Source: Microcoleus vaginatus HSN003
GTDB lineage: Bacteria; Cyanobacteriota; Cyanobacteriia; Cyanobacteriales; Microcoleaceae
Reading direction: 5' to 3'
Length of the DNA stretch: 64,000 bases
Assembly: GCF_022701255.1 (NCBI RefSeq)
Contig: NZ_CP031705.1
Location: 6,386,001-6,450,000, forward strand
A model generated the notes under the pieces. That model saw only the letters and a list, made by a program, of their open reading frames with translations, was not told the DNA's origin and ran no database searches. Of this stretch, positions 9,004-16,114 are shown piece after piece (positions within the stretch are counted from its first letter, which is position 1; each line of letters opens with the position of its first letter). A program made the position numbers and the translations under genes.

Positions 9004-9393
9004 ATGATCGACTTCAATACAGTTACCGAGTTTTCTTGTACCCACTGCATAGCTATCTGTGCCTTTTTAGTTCCGGCAAACTTGCTGACTACTTTGCAGA
9101 CAGTGATTTTGACAGCACTAAACCGACCTCGAATACAAATTTGGGCGTCTGTGGTTGTCGCCAGCCTTTGGGCTACAGCAATGATATTTCACGTTTTTAG
9201 CTGGTTCGCGATCGGGGTAGTAATGCCTCCGACATACATCTTGTTAGTGATGGGAATCACTTGTCTGACAATCAATGTCTGGGCGATCGGTCATCCTGCA
9301 AGCATGATGAAATTAATTCGAGTTGCAGTATCAGTTGTTAGGGGAGCTCTCCAGAGGAAGAAAGATTTAGTGATCTTGGAGAGAAGGATGTAA
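9004..9393 (+). CDS. Hypothetical membrane protein
   Basis: This 129-residue protein has three hydrophobic segments, roughly at residues 15-38, 48-68 and 72-95, and a basic C-terminal tail (RGALQRKKDL). An N-terminal CTHC pair could be a redox or metal site but has no clear family context. The start is ATG and codon use resembles the neighbours. I do not recognise a family. It is flanked by an Hpt-protein gene pointing the other way, with no operon partner. Confidence 0.55.
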   Translation: MIDFNTVTEFSCTHCIAICAFLVPANLLTTLQTVILTALNRPRIQIWASVVVASLWATAMIFHVFSWFAIGVVMPPTYILLVMGITCLTINVWAIGHPASMMKLIRVAVSVVRGALQRKKDLVILERRM

Positions 9394-9517
9394 TGATCTA
9401 GGAACTAAAAAATAATTTGGTCGGGGGTAATGTCAAAGATGTCAGGGAGAATATTGGTTTCAGAAGAAAGTTTTCCCTGGTTGCAAATCTGGGATCAGAG
9501 TCCCGATTTTCTACGGC

Positions 9518-10375
9518 TTATTCCGGTTCCCGATCGCGACAATCTTCTGTTTCCGGGCCGCGAGGATGGATCGTGCAGTTGAGCAGGTAGCCACCATCAC
9601 TTCTGCCGTAATAGTAGCGACATCCGATGCAAATTGCCGGAGGTTCGATCGCACTTTGGTAAACCGGATAATCCGCAGTGGCCAGCAGCGAAAAGTCCCG
9701 CTGCGTCTGAACATTCCCGATAATAGCGCCCGAGAGTTCGACACCTTGGCGGATGTTTTCGATCCGGGTGTAAGGCGGTAGGTAAATGTCAATACAAAGG
9801 CGTAGACCCTGGCTATCCTGCTCGTGGCGGGTAATAGTGCCTCCGAGCAAACCGACGCGCGAAGCAATAGCCGAGGAAAATTCGCTCAGGGAGGTGCAGT
9901 AACCGGAGAAAACGTGAATATGTTCGTCCGTAGTAGCCCTCACAGTCAGGCGAGTGGGAATTCGCAATCTCAGGTAAGCGTCAAGTTCGTCAAAAATCGG
10001 TTCGGCCAGGGAGAGCATTTGGTTTGCGTCTTCGTGGTTGAGCCCAAAACCCTTAGAAACCTTGGACACCAGGGCTGCTAAAATATCAAAAACTTCGGTT
10101 AAAAGCGATTGCAGCCTGCTATCAATGGCGATCGGACATTCTCTGAGCAGCTTTAAATAATCCTCCAAACGATGAGCAATGCGCTGAATGCTGCTAAATC
10201 CGAGCATAGCTGCTCCCCCTTTAATCGAGTGCGAGGCTCGGATGAGCTGGTGTATTCTTTGGGGAGCTGGCGCGGTATTTTGCAGATCTTGCAAGCCTTG
10301 TTCGATAACTTGGATCTGTTCTGTGGCTTCTTCGAGAAAGTAGCCGATGATCCGCTGTAGTTGTTCTGGCAGCAT
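9518..10375 (-). CDS. Hpt domain protein (histidine phosphotransfer)
   Basis: This 285-residue protein begins with a histidine phosphotransfer domain (about residues 1-110). The phosphorylatable residue is His49 in ASHSIKGGAAMLGF, the classic HxxKG context found in CheA and hybrid-kinase P1 domains. The remaining 170 residues carry no receiver, kinase or CheW signature and are not recognised; a Cys-X-X-C-like cluster appears near the C-terminus (CIGCRYYYG). It presumably relays phosphate between a sensor kinase and a response regulator, as PatA/Hik-type cyanobacterial systems do. No kinase or regulator gene is adjacent. Start ATG, with GGAGAAT just upstream. Confidence 0.85.
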   Translation of the reverse strand: MLPEQLQRIIGYFLEEATEQIQVIEQGLQDLQNTAPAPQRIHQLIRASHSIKGGAAMLGFSSIQRIAHRLEDYLKLLRECPIAIDSRLQSLLTEVFDILAALVSKVSKGFGLNHEDANQMLSLAEPIFDELDAYLRLRIPTRLTVRATTDEHIHVFSGYCTSLSEFSSAIASRVGLLGGTITRHEQDSQGLRLCIDIYLPPYTRIENIRQGVELSGAIIGNVQTQRDFSLLATADYPVYQSAIEPPAICIGCRYYYGRSDGGYLLNCTIHPRGPETEDCRDREPE

Positions 10376-10538
10376 AATTTTATTCTCCTAAAGGCAGCCG
10401 AGTATTGTTAGTCATTACTCAGACCTTTGATAGTTTTGAATCGATATTTCACGGATGAGTTATTGGGATTTTTAAGCCCTAATTTGTTTTATTCTGACTC
10501 ACGGCCACTGTAGTGGCAATGTCGAAAACTGTTAACTC

Positions 10539-11465
10539 TTAACTGTTGACAGTGATTTTTTTTGCTCCGAAGGTAGCGGTTGCTACCCCCAACAGCAGCA
10601 CCGCAGCACCTGTGAGTACCGCCGGCGCGGGCACTTCCCCAAACAGCAAATAACCGAACCAACTCGCCCCAACCGGTTCAAACAAGATGGCAAGAGTTAC
10701 CAGAGTTGGGGAAATCTGCACTACGGCCCAGTTCAAAATGGTGTGGCCGACTAACTGAGGCAAAGCGGCCGTTAGCAAAATATAAAAATATACAATGTCT
10801 GGGTAATTAGTATAAGTAGTGCCGAAGGCGAAGGGGAGAGGTAGCAGGACGATCGCAGCTACAGTATAGGCGATCGCGATATAGCCACCAATTCCCAGTC
10901 CCCGCCGCTGAGCTTCCCGACCCAGCAGCAAATACAAGCTGACAGCCCAGGAACCAGCCAGAGCCAGGAAATCGCCCAGCAGTTGGCTGCTGCCAGCATC
11001 GGCTGCGCCCGCACTTCCAAGGGCGATCGCCATTCCCCCAGCAAGAGCTATAGTAATGCCAGCGATCGACATTTTGCTGAGTTTTTCCCCGAACCAGAAG
11101 CGCGACAAAAGCGCTACCCACACAGGATTAGTGGTGACAAGAGCAGTCGAGGCGGCGATCGAAGTATAAGAAAGTGAGGTAATCCACAGCGCAAAATGCA
11201 GGGCGAGACACAAACCCGCAGCAGCAGCATAGCGCCGAGATCCCGGTTGCAGGGCGTTCCACTGAATTTTCCGCCAAGCAGGAAGCAGAATTAAAGCAGA
11301 TAAAGTCAGGCGAGAAGCCGCAAGTACCAGACTGAAACCAAAGCCGCCCGCGCCTGCTTTCAAGTTAGCCAGCCGAATTAAGATGGAGGAAGTTGAGACG
11401 GCTAAAACCCCGATAATTAACACTAGAGCGATCGACCAATTCGGCGGTTGTTTCGGAAGATTCAT
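10539..11465 (-). CDS. DMT superfamily transporter, EamA type
   Basis: This 308-residue protein has ten predicted helices arranged as two EamA halves (about residues 12-150 and 165-300). The halves show the usual patterns, such as LALHFALWITSLSYTSIAAS in the first and a Gly/Ala-rich final helix. Such proteins export or import metabolites and amino acids across the inner membrane. The substrate cannot be read from the sequence. It is a single minus-strand gene; STRR-like ATTGGGC heptamers follow its 5' end at about 11472-11495. Confidence 0.88.
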   Translation of the reverse strand: MNLPKQPPNWSIALVLIIGVLAVSTSSILIRLANLKAGAGGFGFSLVLAASRLTLSALILLPAWRKIQWNALQPGSRRYAAAAGLCLALHFALWITSLSYTSIAASTALVTTNPVWVALLSRFWFGEKLSKMSIAGITIALAGGMAIALGSAGAADAGSSQLLGDFLALAGSWAVSLYLLLGREAQRRGLGIGGYIAIAYTVAAIVLLPLPFAFGTTYTNYPDIVYFYILLTAALPQLVGHTILNWAVVQISPTLVTLAILFEPVGASWFGYLLFGEVPAPAVLTGAAVLLLGVATATFGAKKITVNS

Positions 11466-11740
11466 TTTTTAGGCATTGGGCATTGGGCATTGGGAAAATT
11501 TACAAAGCAATTGTCGCACAAATTATGAATAATTTCTATTCTCTTCTTCTCCTCTCCTCTTCTCTCTTCCTTCGCGTCCTCCGCGCCTTCGCGGTTCGTT
11601 AAAAAAAGCCCGATCGCGAAACACAAAAAAATCCTATACTCAATACTTCTAAATGTAGAGCGCGCCTAAAATTACCTGACCTCTGTTATAGTTTCAATAT
11701 CGCAAAAAACAATTTACCAACTTACAATTTATAACTATCT
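11466..11740. repeat. Intergenic region with ATTGGGC heptamers and a half palindromic repeat
   Basis: Three tandem ATTGGGC units lie near 11472-11495. A half copy of the CCTTCGCG palindromic repeat lies near 11568-11600. The remainder should contain the promoters of the divergent DMT and SDR genes. No gene seen. Confidence 0.5.
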
Positions 11741-12541
11741 ATGGCTCCTACAGTTTTGATTACAGGCGCTTCTCAAGGAAGCGGCAAAGCAACAGCAATT
11801 TTATTTGCAAGTAAAGGTTACAATGTAGTGATGGTAGCTCGCCAGCCAGAGAGATTGGCAGCAGCAGCGGTTCAAGTGCAGCGAGAAGGCACTTCCGCTG
11901 TAGCTATTCCGGGGGATGTCGGCGACATTCAACAAGTGCGCGCGATCGTCCAAAAAGCCCTAGATACCTGCGGCAACATCGATGTTTTGGTTAACAATGC
12001 TGGCATTTGTCTCGCGGGGGCGATCGAGCAAACTACCTCCGAAGACTGGCAGCAATTAATGAATACCAATTTTTGGGGCTGCGTTAACACAATTCAAGAA
12101 ATTTTGCCACATTTTCTGGAACGGAAAACAGGGACAATAGTCAATGTGGGTTCTATTGGTGGCAAAATGCCTTTGCCTCAAATGACTGCTTATTGTGCCA
12201 GCAAATATGCCGTAACCGGTTTAACAGAAACTTTGCGATTGGAATTAGCCTCTCAAGGTATTCACGTTTGCGCCGTGCATCCGGGCTTGATTAATAGCGA
12301 TTTTTTAGAAAGAGCTCAATTTCGCGATCGAGACGAACCCGCAGTCGAATTGCGCCGCCAGCAAATGAGCAAAATGCTGAAATCTGAGTGGGCAACTCAG
12401 CCAGAAGATATTGCTAAAGCTATCTGGGATGCTGTGAAAAATCAGCGTGCAGAAGTTACCGTCGGTCCTGCTTTTTTGGCCTCAGAAGCTTATCGTTTGT
12501 TCCCCGGTTTGATGCAGTGGGCAATGGCAAAGGGCAACTGA
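11741..12541 (+). CDS. Short-chain dehydrogenase/reductase
   Basis: This 266-residue classical SDR has a Rossmann glycine motif TGASQGSG at about residues 7-14, NNAG at about 86-89, a catalytic Ser in VNVGSIGG and the YxxxK pair in YCASKYA at about 150. The C-terminal region is typical of NADP-linked classical SDRs acting on hydroxyl or keto groups. The substrate is not predictable. The gene stands alone, and a palindromic AGGCAAGATGCCT repeat follows its stop and probably acts as a hairpin terminator. Confidence 0.9.
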   Translation: MAPTVLITGASQGSGKATAILFASKGYNVVMVARQPERLAAAAVQVQREGTSAVAIPGDVGDIQQVRAIVQKALDTCGNIDVLVNNAGICLAGAIEQTTSEDWQQLMNTNFWGCVNTIQEILPHFLERKTGTIVNVGSIGGKMPLPQMTAYCASKYAVTGLTETLRLELASQGIHVCAVHPGLINSDFLERAQFRDRDEPAVELRRQQMSKMLKSEWATQPEDIAKAIWDAVKNQRAEVTVGPAFLASEAYRLFPGLMQWAMAKGN

Positions 12542-12612
12542 AGAACAGGCAAGATGCCTGTTCCACAAAAACTGAGTTTTTTTTGTGGAACGGGCCGGAG
12601 AGCCCGTTCTTG
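12541..12612. repeat. AGGCAAGATGCCT palindromic repeat (single copy)
   Basis: The element contains AGGCAAGATGCCTGTTCCAC, then a T-run, then GTGGAACGGGCCGGAGAGCCC. The arms GTTCCACAAAA and TTTTGTGGAAC pair to form a long hairpin. It lies directly after the SDR stop and belongs to the same family as the array at 14652-15017. Confidence 0.75.
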
Positions 12613-12637
12613 AGATATAATTAATCAATTAGCTGCT

Positions 12638-13447
12638 TCAAAGCAAAGAATTAGCACTAATAAAACGACCGTTTAAATCGGCTGGGGTCACATTTAACAC
12701 AGTACCCAACAAAGCATTAGTAACACCGAATCTAATATTAGTAGCTTCTACGCGACCGTTGCCATCGGGATCTAGACTTCGCTGCGAGATGTCGCCCTTA
12801 GCTAACAAACTCGTTCCCCCCGTTATAGTTGTAGGATCGAGCAGCAGCAGTCTCGGATCGTTCAAGCTATAACTTACCTCTTCCAAGGAGATATTGCTGT
12901 TGGTAAAGTCCACACTAATTCCAATCGAATCGCTAGAGTTATCAAAATCCACAATTACCGCGTCAGGAACTTCAATTCCCACTAATCTGCTTCCCCCTTG
13001 ATCGACTCTCAAAACAAATACATCGCTACCTGCACCACCTTGGTAAATATCCACTTCTCTGTCGCCAATTAAAGTATCATTACCGTCACCGCCCACTAAC
13101 AAATCAACACCTCGTCCACCTCGCACCAAATCATTTCCCGCACCCCCATCAAGGAAATCGCTATTTCTATCTCCTGTCAAGAAATCGTCGCCAGTTTCTC
13201 CCAAAACATCGTCATCCTCTTTGCCGGCGTAAATAGAATCATTCCCGACACCGCCTAAGAGACTGTCTTCACCATCGTTGCCGAAAATCCCTTCTGCATC
13301 TGACGAGCCCCTGACAGTATCATTGCCGCCCAGCATCCAAAGTCCCCCAGCAAAACTAGCAAGTTGTCCTGGTGCAAGTGTAATATTTTCAGAAGAATTG
13401 TCTCCTAACAAACGAGATGTGCCTGAATTATCTGGCGTGAGTACCAT
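12638..13447 (-). CDS. RTX-type calcium-binding repeat protein
   Basis: This 269-residue protein has about ten glycine/aspartate nonapeptide repeats (GGxGNDxxx type) between residues 38 and 150, for example GGAGNDLVRGG and GGDGNDTLIGD. Such repeats bind calcium in a parallel beta roll. The C-terminal ~100 residues contain the usual beta-rich post-repeat segment. RTX proteins are normally exported in one step by type I secretion using C-terminal signals; there is no N-terminal signal peptide, which agrees. Whether it is a structural sheath protein or an enzyme fragment is unclear, and no catalytic domain is visible. Confidence 0.85.
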   Translation of the reverse strand: MVLTPDNSGTSRLLGDNSSENITLAPGQLASFAGGLWMLGGNDTVRGSSDAEGIFGNDGEDSLLGGVGNDSIYAGKEDDDVLGETGDDFLTGDRNSDFLDGGAGNDLVRGGRGVDLLVGGDGNDTLIGDREVDIYQGGAGSDVFVLRVDQGGSRLVGIEVPDAVIVDFDNSSDSIGISVDFTNSNISLEEVSYSLNDPRLLLLDPTTITGGTSLLAKGDISQRSLDPDGNGRVEATNIRFGVTNALLGTVLNVTPADLNGRFISANSLL

Positions 13448-13500
13448 ATTTGTAAACTTTGTGCGATGTGATTATGGATATTTTGCAATATTCTACAGCT

Positions 13501-13569
13501 TAGTAGGGTGCGCCCGAACACAGTTACTTTCTCACTGGCGATCGAGGAATCGGTGGCGCACCCTACTAC
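13501..13569. repeat. Inverted repeat element TAGTAGGGTGCGCC
   Basis: TAGTAGGGTGCGCC (13501-13514) pairs perfectly with GGCGCACCCTACTA (13555-13568). ACAGCT occurs on the left at 13495-13500 and on the right at 13570-13575, which could be a short target duplication. A related element (GTAAGGTGCGTCA arms) lies at 15845-15908. It resembles a very small MITE. Confidence 0.75.
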
Positions 13570-13645
13570 ACAGCTCGATCGCTCTATCTTGGCACAAGCC
13601 TGATGGAAATACCCTAGATTAAAATAAAAGTTAAAATTTGAGCCG

Positions 13646-14626
13646 ATGCCAATTATCTTAGTTGAAGACTTGAGCAAAGTTTATCCGGTAGCGATTAAAG
13701 AACCGGGACTTAAAGGAACAGTGCGGCACTTTTTCAGCCGGACATACCGCAATGTCAAAGCCGTTGAGGGCGTTTCTTTCAGTATTGAACCGGGGGAAGT
13801 GGTGGGGTTTCTCGGTGCTAACGGTGCGGGCAAAACTACTACGCTGAAAATGCTGACTGGTTTGATTTATCCATCGGCTGGTACTGTGAGAGTGTGCGAT
13901 CGTACTCCTTTCCGTCGCGAAGCAGATTTTCTGCAAAGAATCACCTTAGTCATGGGGCAGAAACAGCAGTTAATTTGGGATTTACCAGTGCTTGATTCTC
14001 TGCGAATCAATGCCGCTGTCTACGGCATTCCCGATACAGATTATCGGCGGCGAATCGGAGAATTGACAGAAATGCTGTCACTAGAAGGCAAGTTAAATCA
14101 GGCGGTGCGAAAGCTGTCTTTAGGCGAACGCATGAAAGCTGAATTGATGGCGGCGCTAATGCACCAGCCAGAGGTATTATTTTTAGATGAACCGACTTTA
14201 GGTTTGGATATAAACGCACAGTTTAGCGTCAGGCAATTTCTGCGAGAATATAACGAGCGCTATCAAGCAACAGTGCTGTTGACGAGCCACTACATGGCTG
14301 ACATTACTGCTTTGTGCAAGCGCGTTTTGTTAATCCATGAAGGTCAATTAGTTTATGATGGCAGTTTGGACGGATTGCTCGACAGGTTTGCACCTTATCG
14401 GGAAGTTCAGGTAAAATTAGCTCAGCCGCTGGCAAAAGATAGTGCTTTTGCTTACGGCGAGGTAGAATCTATTGAGGGAAATTCTGTACGGTTTTTAGTC
14501 AAAAGGGAGGAGCTGACGGTGAGTGTGGCGAAGATTTTGGCGCAGTTGGAAGTGATAGATTTGACAGTTACCGATCCGCCAATTGAAGAGGTAATCGGTC
14601 GCGTTTTTCGCACGGGAAAAGTGTAA
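13646..14626 (+). CDS. ABC-2 type transporter ATP-binding protein
   Basis: This 326-residue ATPase shows Walker A GANGAGKTTT at about residues 58-67, the ABC signature LSLGE at about 158 and Walker B VLFLDEPTLGLD at about 176-187, followed by the switch histidine in LLTSHYMAD. The N-terminal 35 residues before the fold and the C-terminal ~90-residue extension match the subfamily that pairs with DUF990-type ABC-2 permeases. It powers export at the inner membrane. The matching permease gene lies about 400 bp downstream in the same direction, separated by a tandem repeat array. Confidence 0.93.
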   Translation: MPIILVEDLSKVYPVAIKEPGLKGTVRHFFSRTYRNVKAVEGVSFSIEPGEVVGFLGANGAGKTTTLKMLTGLIYPSAGTVRVCDRTPFRREADFLQRITLVMGQKQQLIWDLPVLDSLRINAAVYGIPDTDYRRRIGELTEMLSLEGKLNQAVRKLSLGERMKAELMAALMHQPEVLFLDEPTLGLDINAQFSVRQFLREYNERYQATVLLTSHYMADITALCKRVLLIHEGQLVYDGSLDGLLDRFAPYREVQVKLAQPLAKDSAFAYGEVESIEGNSVRFLVKREELTVSVAKILAQLEVIDLTVTDPPIEEVIGRVFRTGKV

Positions 14627-14651
14627 TATTTTTGGATCAGCTCATTCTCTC

Positions 14652-15017
14652 TAACAGGCAAGATGCCTGTTCCACTAGAATTATAAAGTAGAACCGGCAA
14701 GATGCCTGTTCCACTAGAGATTCAAGGTTTTTGTGGAACGGGCTTCTAGCCCGTTGCTAACACCTAAAAATTGAACAGGCAAGATGCCTGTTCCACTAGA
14801 GATTCAAGGTTTTTGTGGAACGGGCATCTTGCCCGTTGCTAACACCTAAAAATTGAACAGGCAAGATGCCTGTTCCACGAGAGTTTCCATGTTTTGTGGA
14901 ACGGGCATCTTGCCCGTTGCTAACACCTAAAAACTGAACAGGCAAGATGCCTGTTCCACGAGAGTTTCCATGTTTTGTGGAACGGGCATCTTGCCCGTTG
15001 CTAACACCTAAAAATTA
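14652..15017. repeat. Tandem array of four 82-bp palindromic units
   Basis: Units begin near 14691, 14773, 14855 and 14936 (period 81-82 bp), with one further partial copy near 14652. Each contains AGGCAAGATGCCTGTTCCAC, a short spacer, GTGGAACGGGC with a second palindrome CGGGCATCTTGCCCG, and the tail TTGCTAACACCTAAAAA. Each unit can fold into one long hairpin. The array separates the ABC ATPase from its permease and may attenuate or uncouple their expression. Confidence 0.9.
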
Positions 15018-15031
15018 AATCTAAAAGTGAT

Positions 15032-15820
15032 ATGACAAAATCCATCAAAATTGCTAAAACTTTGCTAGTTACCTACTACGCTTATATGCTCGAATACCGG
15101 GCGGAATTGTTTTTGTGGGCGCTGTCGGGAGCTTTGCCGTTTATCTTGATGGGTGTCTGGATGCAGGCGGCCGAGACTGGTCAATTTGGGCTGAAGTCGA
15201 TCGACTTTGCCCGTTATTTTTTAGCGGCTTTCATTGTCAGGCAAACAAATGTAGTGTGGGTGATTTGGGAGTTTGAAAAGGAAGTAGTGCAAGGCAGGCT
15301 CTCCAATAGATTGTTGCAGCCTCTCGATCCCGTATGGCATCACTTCGCATCTCACGTTTCCGAAAGGTTTGCGAGGCTGCCGTTTGTATGCGGATTAGTG
15401 CTGCTGTTTTTTGCACTTTACCCGCAGGCTTTTTGGCTGCCGAGTTTGGGGCGGTTTTTGCTGTTTTTGTTGGTTGTCGTCTTGGCTTTTTGCTTGCGGT
15501 TCTTGATCCAGTATACCTTTGCGCTGTTTGCTTTTTGGCTGGAAAGGGCAAGTGCGATCGAACAATTCTGGTTTTTAATTTACCTATTTTTATCGGGACT
15601 TGTCGCACCGCTAGAAGTGTTTCCCGCACCTGTGCGCGAAGTAGTTTTGTGGACACCGTTTCCTTATTTGATTCATTTTCCCGCTTCAATCTTGATAGGA
15701 TTGCCCGTAGATGTAGGTCGCGGTTTGTTGGTGATGCTGGGTTGGGCTGCGGTATTTTTTGTGTGGAATCGCTGGCTTTGGCGGCAGGGCTTGAAGCAGT
15801 ATTCGGGCATGGGCGCTTAA
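15032..15820 (+). CDS. ABC-2 family transporter permease (DUF990 type)
   Basis: This 262-residue membrane protein has six helices. It matches the ABC2_membrane_6 (DUF990) family by its short N-terminus, the ALSGALPFILMGVWMQAA segment at about 30-47 and the conserved block RLSNRLLQPLDPVWHH at about 90-105. Such permeases usually come as two different subunits with one ATPase. Only one is present here, so it may form a homodimer or have a partner elsewhere. The substrate is unknown. It is co-oriented with the upstream ATPase gene. Confidence 0.87.
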   Translation: MTKSIKIAKTLLVTYYAYMLEYRAELFLWALSGALPFILMGVWMQAAETGQFGLKSIDFARYFLAAFIVRQTNVVWVIWEFEKEVVQGRLSNRLLQPLDPVWHHFASHVSERFARLPFVCGLVLLFFALYPQAFWLPSLGRFLLFLLVVVLAFCLRFLIQYTFALFAFWLERASAIEQFWFLIYLFLSGLVAPLEVFPAPVREVVLWTPFPYLIHFPASILIGLPVDVGRGLLVMLGWAAVFFVWNRWLWRQGLKQYSGMGA

Positions 15821-15844
15821 ATAATAATTAAAAATTAGAAAACT

Positions 15845-15908
15845 GTAAGGTGCGTCACAGTAAAAATATTAATCGTTTTGTCAAAAACACTTAGCTGACG
15901 CACCTTAC
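15845..15908. repeat. Inverted repeat GTAAGGTGCGTCA
   Basis: GTAAGGTGCGTCA (15845-15857) pairs perfectly with TGACGCACCTTAC (15896-15908). It lies shortly after the permease stop and could serve as a hairpin terminator. It belongs to the same family as the element at 13501-13569. Confidence 0.75.
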
Positions 15909-16033
15909 TTAACTGTGAAGTAAATCTAAAATCTAAACTCTAAAATCGACTGAGGCACTACTTAAGCCGATCGCACACATCATGCAAAAATGCAATCGGG
16001 ACTATTCGACAATTGCATAAACATCCATTTTTT

Positions 16034-16073
16034 GTATATATAAGTACAAAAATTTACAATAAAGTCTTATATT
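16034..16073 (+). promoter_or_regulatory. NtcA-type promoter of nirBD
   Basis: A perfect NtcA consensus, GTA-N8-TAC, occurs at 16034-16047. Exactly 20 bp further is TATATT at 16068-16073, which fits the -10 form TAN3T. This is the architecture of NtcA-activated cyanobacterial promoters (binding near -41). The nirB ATG follows at 16115. It predicts induction when ammonium is scarce. Confidence 0.85.
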
Positions 16074-16114
16074 AATAAACCCAACGACTGATAAACGGGA
16101 TAAAAGAGATTCTA

